This document shows, piece after piece, positions 37,483 to 46,319 of a stretch of 64,000 nt of DNA. Location: assembly GCF_003025555.1 (NCBI RefSeq), contig NZ_PYMH01000006.1, forward strand, positions 248,001 to 312,000, given 5' to 3'. The notes below the pieces were generated by a model. It made no database searches. It was not told where the DNA came from and worked only from the letters and a program-made list of their open reading frames with translations. How positions within the stretch are numbered: the first letter of the stretch is position 1; each line of letters opens with the position of its first letter. The stretch is from Photobacterium lutimaris. GTDB taxonomy: Bacteria; Pseudomonadota; Gammaproteobacteria; Enterobacterales; Vibrionaceae. A program made the translations under genes and the position numbers.

Positions 37483-38740
37483 TATGTTGTTCAAACTGGC
37501 GTGGCGTAACCTTTGGCGTAATAAATTACGTACCGGGATCATGCTGGGGGCCATGGTATTTGGCCTGATGGGTGTGGTCGCCATGATGGGTTTCCTTTCT
37601 GGTATGTACAGCAGCATGATCCACAATGCCATTGCCTGGCAAACCAGCCATATCCAAATCCAAAATCAGCGTTATCTCGATGATCCCGATATCAAAAATA
37701 CGGTTGTTGATTTGACCAATGTGGAAAAAGCCATAGTAACTTTACCTGGACTAAAGGGCTGGTCAGCAAGGTTTGTGGCCGATGGCATGGTGGCGTCGGC
37801 ACGCAGTAATCGTGGTGTCCGAATCAATGGCATCGATTTTGAGGCCGAATCAACCGTCACCCCGCTGGCCGAGAATATCACCCAAGGTGAGTGGCTAAGC
37901 GAAGAGGGGAGAAATCCTGTCTTAGTGTCAGAGAAAATAGCGTCTCGTCTCAAGCTGCGTATTGGATCCAAAGTGGTGCTGACTTTTACCGATGCGGCCG
38001 GCGAGGTAAGTGGGGCGGCGTTCAGGGTAAGGGGGATGTTCAAGACTCCCTCGACCAGCTTCGATGATGGCAATGTGTTTGTTCGTCGGGCCGATTTAAC
38101 CGACCTTGCGGGGATTGAAGGTGCCCACGAGGTTGCTATTTTGCTCGATAGCGACGACGCGGCGATGGTGCAAGCTAAACGGCTGAAAGAAGCGCTATTG
38201 ACAACGACTAACCCGATATATCAGAACCCGAGTAATGATATTGGAAACCGCATCAGGGACTGGCAGCAGGTACAGCCGATGCTGGCCTCGATTATCAATC
38301 AGCAAGGGCTGAGCAATGCCATTATGCTTGGCATATTCGTTGTTGCTATGGGCTTTGGTATCGTCAATATCATGCTGATGTCGGTATTTGAGCGCACCCG
38401 TGAGTTTGGCGTATTGATGGCGGTAGGCATGCAAAAACACCGGGTCTTTATATTGATCATGCTGGAAACCGCGTGGCTGGGGATTGCCGGGGCAGGACTG
38501 GGTTTGCTGGCCAGTATTCTGTTGATTAGTTTGCTGCAGTACACCGGGATCCCGCTCGGGGCCATGGCGGAAGGGTTGGGGGCATTTGGTGTTGATACCT
38601 TGTTATACCCTTACGTTAGCTTCACCGAGTACCAGATGATCTTTTTCACCGTCGTAGCGGCAAGCCTGCTTGCCGCGCTTTACCCGGCACGGCAAATTCT
38701 CAAGCAACGCCCGGTAGATGCGATGTCGGACAAGCATTAA
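37472..38740 (+). CDS. FtsX/MacB-type ABC transporter permease (second)
   Basis: The 422-residue permease has the same four-helix topology as its upstream partner, with a periplasmic domain between helices one and two and the FERTREFGVLMAVGMQKHRVF segment near residue 305. The N-terminus LAWRNLWRNKLRTGIMLGAM is nearly superposable on the LAWRNIWRQKRRTILTAS of the first permease, so the two probably arose by duplication and form a heterodimer as LolC and LolE do. The ATG at 37472 overlaps the end of the first permease; an ATG at 37484 is an alternative. Confidence 0.9.
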   Translation: MRTDMLFKLAWRNLWRNKLRTGIMLGAMVFGLMGVVAMMGFLSGMYSSMIHNAIAWQTSHIQIQNQRYLDDPDIKNTVVDLTNVEKAIVTLPGLKGWSARFVADGMVASARSNRGVRINGIDFEAESTVTPLAENITQGEWLSEEGRNPVLVSEKIASRLKLRIGSKVVLTFTDAAGEVSGAAFRVRGMFKTPSTSFDDGNVFVRRADLTDLAGIEGAHEVAILLDSDDAAMVQAKRLKEALLTTTNPIYQNPSNDIGNRIRDWQQVQPMLASIINQQGLSNAIMLGIFVVAMGFGIVNIMLMSVFERTREFGVLMAVGMQKHRVFILIMLETAWLGIAGAGLGLLASILLISLLQYTGIPLGAMAEGLGAFGVDTLLYPYVSFTEYQMIFFTVVAASLLAALYPARQILKQRPVDAMSDKH

Positions 38741-38781
38741 TAGAAACGCTCTGACAGAGCAGCGCGGATAGAGAGAAACGG

Positions 38782-39465
38782 ATGACTATTTCAATAAGCC
38801 AGTTATGTAAAACCTACAACCCCGACAGTGATTTTCCGGTTCATGCGGTGAAAAACGTGGACTTGACGGTAGAGCAGGGAGAGTTTGTGGCAATCATGGG
38901 GCCGTCGGGCTCGGGCAAGACCACATTGCTCAATATGATCGGTGGGATTGATAGCCCAAGTTCAGGGAGTGTGCATATCGACGATTGTGATATCTGCCAG
39001 TTGGATGAAAAGACGCTCATTGCGTTTCGTCGTGATCACATCGGGTTTATTTTCCAAGACTATAGCTTGCTGCCTGTGCTTACGGCTCTGGAGAATGTTG
39101 AGTTTGTGATGCAACTGCAAGGGCATGATGAAGCGACATGTCGCCAACGGGCAGGCGAGCTTCTCGCGCAGGTGGGGTTGGCGACTCAGCAGCACAAACG
39201 GCCGGGCAAACTCTCCGGTGGCCAGCAGCAGCGCGTCGCGGTGGCAAGGGCGCTGGCTCCTCGCCCGCGTTTTGTCATGGCCGATGAGCCGACCGCCAAC
39301 CTTGATGCTAAAAGTACTGCAGAGCTGCTTGATATCATGCAGCAGCTCAATGAAAAAGAAGGGACAACCTTTATTTTCTCCACCCATGATCCTAGGGTAA
39401 TTAAACGAGCCAAGCGGGTTATTGTTTTTGAAGACGGGCAGCTGAAAGAGGATCGCCGCCAGTGA
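38782..39465 (+). CDS. LolD/MacB-type ABC transporter ATP-binding protein
   Basis: The 227-residue ATPase has the Walker A GPSGSGKTTLL at about residue 40, Q-loop FIFQDYSLLPVLTALENVEF, the ABC signature LSGGQQQRVAVARAL, Walker B FVMADEPTANLD and the H-loop STHDPRV. The size and Q-loop are those of the LolD/MacB/FtsE group. The ATG at 38782 follows GAGAGAAACGG. With the two permeases it would make a Lol-like transporter. The stop codon overlaps the beginning of the next open frame, and the barrel gene starts 42 bases later. Confidence 0.95.
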   Translation: MTISISQLCKTYNPDSDFPVHAVKNVDLTVEQGEFVAIMGPSGSGKTTLLNMIGGIDSPSSGSVHIDDCDICQLDEKTLIAFRRDHIGFIFQDYSLLPVLTALENVEFVMQLQGHDEATCRQRAGELLAQVGLATQQHKRPGKLSGGQQQRVAVARALAPRPRFVMADEPTANLDAKSTAELLDIMQQLNEKEGTTFIFSTHDPRVIKRAKRVIVFEDGQLKEDRRQ

Positions 39466-39506
39466 AGAGTTGGACACAACAAAGATTCTGCAAAAGGAGC
39501 GAGGTC

Positions 39507-40700
39507 GTGTTTATAGATGCCAGAATTTTGCTCGTCGCATCGGCTCTCGTGCTGGCTGGGCTGGCCCCCTCCACAGCAAATTCGCAGATCCCCGGGCTAG
39601 AGCCGGAAAAAGACTGGGATCTCAACGGATACGTGAAATACATGGCAACCGGTACATTGCCGGATACTGGCTCCAATGGCCTCGATCACTTAATCCATCA
39701 GCGTTTTAATTTCGAATATCGTTTCAATGAGCAGCTGCGGTTTAACGCAGGTATGCGAAACCGCTTATTGTTTGGTGATACCGCTGAATTGCCCGGCTAT
39801 GGTGATTTGATTGCGATAGATACCGGTTATGTGGATTTGTCGAAAAATTGGTTGGACAACAAAGGGGTGGTGGGTAATAGCCAGTTTGACCGTTTGTATG
39901 TCAATTGGCAGCATGATGATTGGCTGGTACGTGGCGGGCGGTTCCGGATCAACTGGGCCATGGCGACACTGTGGAACCCGAATGATATTTTCAACTCCTA
40001 CTCTATTTACGATTTTGACTATGAAGAGCGTTCGGGGTCCGATGCGGTAATGGTCAGCCGTAAGCTAGGATTTGCCAGTTCTGTCGATGTGGTCGTCAAC
40101 CCTCGCTCGGATAGCGATCTGAACAGTTATGCCGGGCGCTATTTGTTTAATCACAACGGTTGGGACTATCAGCTGCTGGTCGGAAAATCGTTGTTGGATA
40201 ATGTGGTCGGTGCAGGCTTTGCCGGTGATATCGAAGGCGCAGGGGTAAGGGGGGAGTTTAGCTGGTTCGAACCTGACAAGGATGAATGGCAGGGACAGTC
40301 GCTTGTCCATACTGCTGTCGCAACCCTTGAAACCGATTACAGTTTTGGCGGCGAGCGAAATTGGATGGCACGGGGCGCGGTGTTGTATATATCGAACCCG
40401 CAAGACCCACAAAATGCCATCGCCTTTTTGAATCTGCCCCTGACAGCCAGAACCTTGAGCTTTACCCGCTGGACAAGTTATATTGATACCAGCTTGGATA
40501 TCACGCCGCTGAACCGCTTGACCTTGTCGGCATCGTATTATGATGACGGTTCGTATTTTGTCGGTGCGAGTAACAGCTATTCGCTGGCCGATGACTGGCA
40601 ATTGTTGGGGGTCATCCAGCGATTTGATGGCAGTGGCAATAGTTTGTTTGGCGAAACGGCCAGTACCTTGCTGTTTGCCCAGATTCGCTGGAATTTCTGA
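39507..40700 (+). CDS. Outer-membrane beta-barrel protein of the envelope transport operon
   Basis: The 397-residue precursor starts with a signal peptide (MFIDARILLVASALVLAGLA ... ANS) and continues as an amphipathic, aromatic-rich protein ending in a C-terminal phenylalanine (FAQIRWNF), as expected for an outer-membrane barrel. It resembles DUF1302/alginate-export-like barrels: RFNAGMRNRLL, LYVNWQHDDWLVRGGRFRINW. The frame opens at 39462, but the GTG at 39507 is preceded by AAAAGGAGCG at ideal spacing and gives a clean signal peptide. Being the last gene of the ABC operon it is likely the outer-membrane end of the pathway. Family assignment is by eye. Confidence 0.82.
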   Translation: MFIDARILLVASALVLAGLAPSTANSQIPGLEPEKDWDLNGYVKYMATGTLPDTGSNGLDHLIHQRFNFEYRFNEQLRFNAGMRNRLLFGDTAELPGYGDLIAIDTGYVDLSKNWLDNKGVVGNSQFDRLYVNWQHDDWLVRGGRFRINWAMATLWNPNDIFNSYSIYDFDYEERSGSDAVMVSRKLGFASSVDVVVNPRSDSDLNSYAGRYLFNHNGWDYQLLVGKSLLDNVVGAGFAGDIEGAGVRGEFSWFEPDKDEWQGQSLVHTAVATLETDYSFGGERNWMARGAVLYISNPQDPQNAIAFLNLPLTARTLSFTRWTSYIDTSLDITPLNRLTLSASYYDDGSYFVGASNSYSLADDWQLLGVIQRFDGSGNSLFGETASTLLFAQIRWNF

Positions 40701-40830
40701 TTTATACCAAACTGAATATTGGCTCGTTGGTCAGTTTCAGCTCGCTGTTAACTGATAAGTGGGGGCTGTAAGTACTAACTGGTTATTATGGGATTTTGTT
40801 CGTATCGATGACAGTGTAACGGGAGAGGTA

Positions 40831-41235
40831 ATGATAACGCTCGAAGGGATCGATCATGTGGTGCTCAGAACCACCAAACTACCAGATATGCTCCACTTTT
40901 ATTGTCAGGTCTTGGGTGCGCAATTAGAGCGCGAGCTGCCGGCAGAGATGGGGTTAGTGCAGCTCCGGGCTGGAAGCGCTCTGATTGATCTGGTGAATGT
41001 TGACAGCCAGCTAGGTCGACTCGGTGGCAAGCCGCCGAGTCAGAATGGTCGTAATCTCGACCACTTTTGTCTGCAAATCGCCCCTGTCGCAGAAGGCGAT
41101 CTTCTTGAGTACTTGTCCCAAAACAACATTGCTTGCGAAGGATTGGCCGAACGCTATGGGGCCGAAGGCTTTGGTCGATCGCTTTATATCCACGATCCCG
41201 AAGGCAATGTGGTGGAGCTTAAATCGAAGGTTTAG
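40831..41235 (+). CDS. VOC-family (glyoxalase/bleomycin-resistance-like) protein
   Basis: The 134-residue protein has the two beta-alpha-beta-beta-beta modules of the vicinal-oxygen-chelate fold: ITLEGIDHVVLRTTKLPDML with the metal-binding histidine of DHVVL, then NLDHFCLQIAP and GRSLYIHDPEGNVVELK with a final metal-binding glutamate. Members bind a divalent metal and act as dioxygenases, isomerases or resistance proteins; the substrate is unknown here. The ATG at 40831 has GGAGAGGTA directly before it; the frame is open further upstream without support. It converges with the CYTH gene. Confidence 0.88.
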   Translation: MITLEGIDHVVLRTTKLPDMLHFYCQVLGAQLERELPAEMGLVQLRAGSALIDLVNVDSQLGRLGGKPPSQNGRNLDHFCLQIAPVAEGDLLEYLSQNNIACEGLAERYGAEGFGRSLYIHDPEGNVVELKSKV

Positions 41236-41248
41236 CTGAAAACCTGAG

Positions 41249-41803
41249 CTAAAGCGTTGACTGCATTTGATACAGTGTGCGGTATGAACGATGTTCGAGA
41301 TCACCGCTCCCCAAGCCAAACTGGCTTGCCAGTTGCTCTAGCTCGGTTTTATAGGTGGCTAATTTCAACTCATCATCGGTCATGATGGCAAATTCAGCAT
41401 AATGCCCAATGCCTTCTAGATAGTCCAAGGTAATGTGGTACTGACCGACGAAGTATATGCTGCGTATTTTATTCATCACCAAGCAGGGCTCATAGCCCAT
41501 GGTGGTCAGCATGTTTTTAGCAGCATGCGTATCGGTGATATTGGTTGCCTCACAGCGGTCAGCTTCCGGCCCTTTCACTATCCATAACTTTATACCGGAA
41601 GGCTCCATTTCACGGATAGAGACACTCTTGTTTTGCGCTGCAAGAGAATGCTCTGGTGTGTCGAAGTACCAATCGGTCTCGGTATTATCCTGCACCATAA
41701 CCTCATGGGAAACAGTGCTGAGTACCTGTAAAAAGTCAGGCTTAGAATGCACTCTGTATTTGAGTTCAACCTCATATTGACCTTTGAAATGCTCACCGCT
41801 CAT
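41249..41803 (-). CDS. CYTH-domain protein, class IV adenylate cyclase-like
   Basis: The 184-residue protein has the CYTH fold signature ExExK at its start (YEVELKYRV), followed by acidic and basic strands typical of the tunnel (WYFDTPEHSLAAQNKSVSIRE, WIVKGPEADRCEA, YHITLDYLEGIGHYAEFAI). Members include class IV adenylate cyclase CyaB and thiamine or inorganic triphosphatases; sequence pattern and length favour the class IV cyclase/CyaB group, but activity cannot be told from sequence alone. The ATG at 41803 has AAGGTAAACCAG upstream. If a cyclase, it could serve the cNMP-binding kinases of this region, but that is speculation. Confidence 0.85.
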   Translation of the reverse strand: MSGEHFKGQYEVELKYRVHSKPDFLQVLSTVSHEVMVQDNTETDWYFDTPEHSLAAQNKSVSIREMEPSGIKLWIVKGPEADRCEATNITDTHAAKNMLTTMGYEPCLVMNKIRSIYFVGQYHITLDYLEGIGHYAEFAIMTDDELKLATYKTELEQLASQFGLGSGDLEHRSYRTLYQMQSTL

Positions 41804-41829
41804 TCTGGTTTACCTTGCCATATCTGTTT

Positions 41830-42393
41830 TCAATCTTGCTCATTTTCGTGAATGTGGCGGATCAGCTTGGCTGGGGTACCGCCGTAGAGGCTATCAGGCG
41901 GAACATCTGAATTGACTACCGAGTTGGCCGCAATCACCGAGCGGGCACCGATAGTCACACCTTGGTTGATGATGACATTACCACCAATCCACACATCGTC
42001 TTCAATGGTAATAGGCTTGCAGGTGGTCGCCCATTTGCGGCGTTCAAGGTAATTTAGGGGGTGGCTGGCGCAGTAGAATTGGGTATTTGGGCCGATAAGG
42101 ACATTGTTACCAATGGTAATTTTTGCGCCGTCCAGCATGGTGACATTCATATTGATGAAAGTCTTTTCGCCGATAAAGATGGTTTTGCCGAATTCGCAGT
42201 GGAAAGGGGAGCGGACGATACTCGATGCGTCAATGTTTCCCATCAGTTGGCTCAGTAGCTCACTGCGCTGGGTATCATCAATGGTTTGGTTCAGGATGAG
42301 CAGCACTTTTGCCGCATTGTCCCGAATGTGATTGATACTCTGAGCGCTACCATCAAAGTCTTCACCAGCCAGCATTTTCTCGAATTCGGTCAT
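41830..42393 (-). CDS. Maltose/galactoside O-acetyltransferase-like protein
   Basis: The 187-residue protein is a left-handed beta-helix acetyltransferase of the Maa/LacA/NodL family: an N-terminal helical part (MTEFEKMLAGEDFD), hexapeptide repeats (IGNNVLIGPNTQF, IEDDVWIGGNVIINQGVTIG, ARSVIAANSVV) and the C-terminal GGTPAKLIRHI. The catalytic histidine is in YCASHPLN, the place usually read as ATHP. It transfers acetyl from acetyl-CoA to a sugar hydroxyl. The start ATG at 42393 follows GGAAAGACA. It is transcribed before the CYTH gene in the same direction, and is divergent from the LysR gene at 42524, which may control it. Confidence 0.88.
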   Translation of the reverse strand: MTEFEKMLAGEDFDGSAQSINHIRDNAAKVLLILNQTIDDTQRSELLSQLMGNIDASSIVRSPFHCEFGKTIFIGEKTFINMNVTMLDGAKITIGNNVLIGPNTQFYCASHPLNYLERRKWATTCKPITIEDDVWIGGNVIINQGVTIGARSVIAANSVVNSDVPPDSLYGGTPAKLIRHIHENEQD

Positions 42394-42523
42394 TGTCTTT
42401 CCAATCTGTTTTAAACTGGGCCGGTTGAACAGCCCTTAGTCGATTCTAGCAAGCACTATAGCGGCACCATGATATGATTAGAAGTGACATTTACGCATTA
42501 AACACTTGAATCAAAGGAATATC

Positions 42524-43462
42524 ATGATTGACCTATCACGCTTACTAAAAAATGATATGAATCTTTTGATTTGCCTATATGTGCTATTGAAAGAGCGCAG
42601 TGTTAGCCGAGCGGCAGATAAGCTCTATTTATCGCAGTCTGCGGTGAGCAAACAGCTGACAAAGCTTCGCCATGTGTTTGATGACCCACTGTTTGAACGA
42701 GAGTCAAAAGGGCTATTGCCTACGCCCAAAGCACTGGCTCTAGAGGCTAAGTTGCAACAGATTTTGCTGCAGGTCGATCAACTTAGCGATCCAGATCTTT
42801 TTGAGCCGCAGAGTAGCACCCGGTCCTATAATATCGACTTGATTGAAACGGCGTATTCGACCATTTATCCCCGCTTTGTGCCTGCGGCATTAGCCGAAGC
42901 ACCGAATATCAGTATCAACAGCCGAGATTGGAATGAAAATAGCATTCAGCGGTTGCTGCGAAGAGAAGTTGATTTTGGTATCGGTATTTTTGAGTGGGAC
43001 AACCGGGCGAAAACCCATGTCCAGACCATTCCTGATTCACTCAATTACGTCGAGCTGGTGCGAGATACTTCCGCTTGTGTGATGCGCAAAGGCCATCCGG
43101 CACTGCAGGAGGAATGGAATCTGGACACGTTTTTGAAATACCGCCATGTCCAGGTGGTAACCGGAGGGGTGACCAGCTGGCTGCTGCATGAGGTACTGGA
43201 TTCAAAGCGGTTGAAGATTAACAATGCGGTGAATATGTCGGATATTGCCAGTGCGGTAAGGCTGTGCGAAAAGAGTGACTTGCTAACGACTTACCCATAT
43301 GAATGTGTGCGAGAGTTTGTCGAGAGTGCCGATATAGAGATCAAGTGCTTGCCATTAGATTTGGAGCCCGGCGGGCAGTTCTTGTTATGGAACAAACAGT
43401 TTGATAATGATCCGAGCCATAAGTGGCTGAGGGAGCTCATTATCAATCAATTCTCAGACTAG
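42524..43462 (+). CDS. LysR-family transcriptional regulator
   Basis: The 312-residue protein has the LysR winged helix (LLKERSVSRAADKLYLSQSA, then VSKQLTKLRHVFDDPLFERE) and a substrate-binding domain, in the NodD/LeuO/PcpR-like branch judged from DLSRLLKNDMNLL at the start. The ATG at 42524 follows AAAGGAATATC; the frame opens earlier without support. It is divergent from the O-acetyltransferase/CYTH pair, its most likely targets, and ends 13 bases from the converging AraC gene. The ligand is unknown. Confidence 0.88.
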   Translation: MIDLSRLLKNDMNLLICLYVLLKERSVSRAADKLYLSQSAVSKQLTKLRHVFDDPLFERESKGLLPTPKALALEAKLQQILLQVDQLSDPDLFEPQSSTRSYNIDLIETAYSTIYPRFVPAALAEAPNISINSRDWNENSIQRLLRREVDFGIGIFEWDNRAKTHVQTIPDSLNYVELVRDTSACVMRKGHPALQEEWNLDTFLKYRHVQVVTGGVTSWLLHEVLDSKRLKINNAVNMSDIASAVRLCEKSDLLTTYPYECVREFVESADIEIKCLPLDLEPGGQFLLWNKQFDNDPSHKWLRELIINQFSD

Positions 43463-43475
43463 TGATGGGATAGGG

Positions 43476-44348
43476 TTACTTTTGGTGTAGCCCCATCTTG
43501 CACAGTTGTCTGAAGTCTTTGGGGCTAACATCGGTATGGCGCTTGAAGAATTTGGTCATGTTAGTGGCTTCATTGAACCCCAACCGATTAGCCACATCAG
43601 AGATTGAATGCTGGCTGAAGGCCAATAGGCGTTTGGCCTCGACCAAGACCCGTTCGTCAACTAACTCTTTGACACTCAGGCAGGCATGAGCTTTAGCGAG
43701 TTTGTCCAATTGCTTGATGCTTTTCCCCAAGGCTAATGAGATATCTCCTGCTGTTGGCCTGTCCTGAAAATGCTCATCGATATACTTTTTCAATCGGTAA
43801 TAGTCGTTGTGGCCGATGCGCTGAGTTGATTGCAGTTGTTGCTGATAACTCGGTACCACCGCTTTGAGAATGATAGAACGGATGAGATTGCGGATGATTT
43901 CATCTTTAAACTCTGAGGTGGATTTAAACTCATCAACCATGGCATTGAATAATAGCCCGATGTCATCTTCAACTTGGTGTATGCAGTTAATGTGGCCCAT
44001 GGCGGCTAGTAGAAGATCAAAGTAGGGATCATTGCTGCCAGTCGATAAAAAACTGCAATCAAAGGAGAGTACATAGCCATCAACAGATCGCTCTTTGGCA
44101 AAAGCGTGGATTTGGTTTTTTCCCAAGACCAGTAAGGATCCGGTACGCAGCCGATGTTGTTGGTGCTCGACGTAATGTACACCTTGCCCGTCAGTAATAT
44201 AGACGAATGCACTGAAATTCAGGCGGTGTGGTCGGGACACGGCTTCTAACCCTCTTAGGGTATAGAGATCTGAAATCCGATTAATGAAAGGATTGATCTG
44301 GTTTACTTCTCGCTTTAAACGTTCCAGAGGGATGCACTTGTTGTTCAT
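43476..44348 (-). CDS. AraC-family transcriptional regulator
   Basis: The 290-residue protein has an N-terminal cupin-like sensor domain (residues about 30-150, with FVYITDGQGVHYVEHQQHRL and LLVLGKNQIHAF) and two C-terminal helix-turn-helix motifs (AGDISLALGKSIKQLDKLA and ISDVANRLGFNEATNMTKFF followed by FKRHTDVSPKDFRQL). The frame is open further up to 44432, but the ATG at 44348 has TTGAGAA before it and gives a normal N-terminus. It lies 80 bases downstream of the last gene of the reductive dehalogenase cluster in the same direction, so it is a candidate regulator of that cluster or a neighbour by chance. Confidence 0.85.
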   Translation of the reverse strand: MNNKCIPLERLKREVNQINPFINRISDLYTLRGLEAVSRPHRLNFSAFVYITDGQGVHYVEHQQHRLRTGSLLVLGKNQIHAFAKERSVDGYVLSFDCSFLSTGSNDPYFDLLLAAMGHINCIHQVEDDIGLLFNAMVDEFKSTSEFKDEIIRNLIRSIILKAVVPSYQQQLQSTQRIGHNDYYRLKKYIDEHFQDRPTAGDISLALGKSIKQLDKLAKAHACLSVKELVDERVLVEAKRLLAFSQHSISDVANRLGFNEATNMTKFFKRHTDVSPKDFRQLCKMGLHQK

Positions 44349-44428
44349 AGTATTCTCAAGATAGGAGCTTAAATTATGATCTAAGCTCCCAAAACTCCAA
44401 ATGGACTGACACTTATGGCTGAGTAGCC

Positions 44429-44653
44429 TCAATACTTTTCTTGCGTTAAATCTTTAGCCATCTGCTGGAAGTCGATTTTAGGCGCTGTGTTTTGCTCCAT
44501 GACTTTGGTTTGCGATTCAGATTGGCGCGACACCATGTGCACTAACGAATGTTGGTTTTTCTCACCGCTCAATACCATTAGGCTCGATGCAATTTGCAGC
44601 AGGATAATACCCGATGCCAGGCAATAGAAAACGAAGGAAATACGCTGCCTCAT
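44429..44653 (-). CDS. Small membrane protein of the reductive dehalogenase cluster
   Basis: The 74-residue protein has one hydrophobic helix near the N-terminus (ISFVFYCLASGIILLQIASS) and a hydrophilic C-terminal part (residues about 35-74). No family was recognised. Its start codon overlaps the stop of the upstream RdhC/NosR-like gene by four bases, so it is translationally coupled to the cluster, and a role as an accessory or assembly subunit is likely by position only. Confidence 0.6.
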   Translation of the reverse strand: MRQRISFVFYCLASGIILLQIASSLMVLSGEKNQHSLVHMVSRQSESQTKVMEQNTAPKIDFQQMAKDLTQEKY

Positions 44654-45924
44654 TGGGCGCCTCCTGCTTGTTTTTTGTTTGTTGGCCGCTGCTTTTTCAC
44701 CGCGCGTTTAGGCTTGGTGACCTGTTTGAGCCAGTGCTTATTGAATACGACAAAGTCGGTTAACGTATTGATCGGACACAAGCTTTGGCACCAAGGTCGG
44801 CGCACGATGAGCGAGGTTAGGAGGATCATCACAGTTAGGATAAACAGGTACATGCCGCCAATCATGCCAAACGCGATGCCGAAGGGCTCATAGACAAAGG
44901 CTGCAGGGTTGCGGAAATAGGCCCCAAGGCATAATGTTGCCAGTAGTAAGAAGCGCGGGAACCAGACAAAGAACGTTTGGCGCATCGGCGATGCCTTGGC
45001 CTTACCGACGTTAGCCAAGCATTGTTGGACTGCGCCGAATGGGCAGAGGCTTTGGCAATAGACGTTCCGGTTGTAGTAAAGGATGTAGCCAATACTTAGG
45101 ATCAGTAAAATAAATGGGGTGTAGTTGGCCACACCGCCGATCCAAGTACCGAAAATCAAGCCTCCCATGGTTGACGCTGAATAAAGCGATGCGGAGTGGA
45201 AACCAAACAGAAGGGTAGCACCAGCCAGCAGGGCTACATTCATTTTGACCTTGTGTTCAGAGCGGGTGCGATTGACCCATACTGCCGCAGCGAAGAAAGC
45301 AAAGGCTGCCACATCAAGCCATTTCAGGTAATGCCATGCAGGTTTTGTCTCGGTAAAGTGGTAGCCAAAAAGCTGCATCCGTACCGGATCCGCCGCTTGG
45401 TTCAATGCCTGAATATAGGCTTCTGAGGTAAGCGTCGCACCGGATACCGCATCCACCGACAGGGCCGTTTTGATGTTTTGGGCGAGCAATGTTTCAGGTA
45501 GCTTCTGCTCGACCACCTTATCGAAATATGACGTTGTTTCTTTGGCGTTCAGTAAGGCGATTGTGTCCACTTCTCCTTGGTGGGTAAAGACCGCACCAAT
45601 TGTTAATTCGCCACCATAGCCTACGCCAGAGCCAAAGCCGATCCACTTCAAAGACTCGGGTATGGTGCTAGTTTGCGGCTCAATGTCTGTGCTCAGTCCA
45701 GGAGTGCTATGCCCTGAGCGGTCAGCTGTAACAATCTGATAGAGCTGAGGTGTCACTTCAATCAGTTTTTCGTCACTGGCGATGACGAACTCGAAAAATT
45801 GAGCCTGGGAGTCATTGGTGCGTTGCCCGCCCAAGTACCAAGCAAAGGCTAATACCAATATCGACAAGACGCTAACGCACTTATCGACGGTGTTGTTGCG
45901 ACGGGATTTGGTCTTTCTTTCCAT
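44650..45924 (-). CDS. RdhC/NosR-like membrane protein with FMN-binding domain and 4Fe-4S motifs
   Basis: The 424-residue protein has an N-terminal membrane helix, a periplasmic FMN-binding domain with the covalent-flavin motif SGATLTSEAY near residue 160, then about five membrane helices. Two cytoplasmic-type iron-sulfur motifs follow: CQSLCPFGAVQQC and CQSLCPINTL. This layout is that of NosR and of RdhC/CprC/PceC, the membrane flavoproteins of organohalide-respiration clusters, thought to move electrons or assist maturation. The ATG at 45948 begins a frame eight codons longer; the ATG at 45924 (MERKTKSRRNN) is preferred for its positively charged N-terminus. It is followed with overlap by the small membrane protein. 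Confidence 0.85.
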   Translation of the reverse strand: MERKTKSRRNNTVDKCVSVLSILVLAFAWYLGGQRTNDSQAQFFEFVIASDEKLIEVTPQLYQIVTADRSGHSTPGLSTDIEPQTSTIPESLKWIGFGSGVGYGGELTIGAVFTHQGEVDTIALLNAKETTSYFDKVVEQKLPETLLAQNIKTALSVDAVSGATLTSEAYIQALNQAADPVRMQLFGYHFTETKPAWHYLKWLDVAAFAFFAAAVWVNRTRSEHKVKMNVALLAGATLLFGFHSASLYSASTMGGLIFGTWIGGVANYTPFILLILSIGYILYYNRNVYCQSLCPFGAVQQCLANVGKAKASPMRQTFFVWFPRFLLLATLCLGAYFRNPAAFVYEPFGIAFGMIGGMYLFILTVMILLTSLIVRRPWCQSLCPINTLTDFVVFNKHWLKQVTKPKRAVKKQRPTNKKQAGGAQ

Positions 45925-46001
45925 AGCGCTATGAAAGCCACAAGGCAATCTATTGAGAATGCCCCGTGGCTTGTTCCTATCATCTTAATATCGAAATGAA
46001 T

Positions 46002-46319
46002 TTAGCTCTCGATGCCATGTTTTGGCTTCAAGGCAATGAGTACCCTTAGCAAAACAGCACCGGCGATGATCAGGCCAGTACCGACAAAGCCAAGGAAGTA
46101 CCAACCGGCTAGTCCTTCGTTTTCACCCAGCAAGGTAAATGCTCCTGCGATGGTGAGAACCAATGAGGCCCACCATGTCGCGACCAAGGCCCATTTCCAG
46201 CTGTTCATGCCTAATTGATATTGCTTGGCCCACTGATTGGCGCCGGCAAAGACCAGTACTTGCAATGCGCCGAAGGCCATCCAGAATAACGGGTCTAGAA
46301 TTGTTGATTGCGGAAACAT
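46002..46319 (-). CDS. Reductive dehalogenase membrane anchor (RdhB-like)
   Basis: The 105-residue protein has three hydrophobic segments: LFWMAFGALQVLVFAGANQW, a central ALVATWWASLVLTIAGAFTLL and a final GFVGTGLIIAGAVLLRVLIA. RdhB anchors are small membrane proteins of about this size and topology, with little sequence conservation, encoded directly after rdhA. Here it starts one base from the rdhA stop (46319), as expected for co-translation. The identification rests mainly on position, size and topology. Confidence 0.75.
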   Translation of the reverse strand: MFPQSTILDPLFWMAFGALQVLVFAGANQWAKQYQLGMNSWKWALVATWWASLVLTIAGAFTLLGENEGLAGWYFLGFVGTGLIIAGAVLLRVLIALKPKHGIES

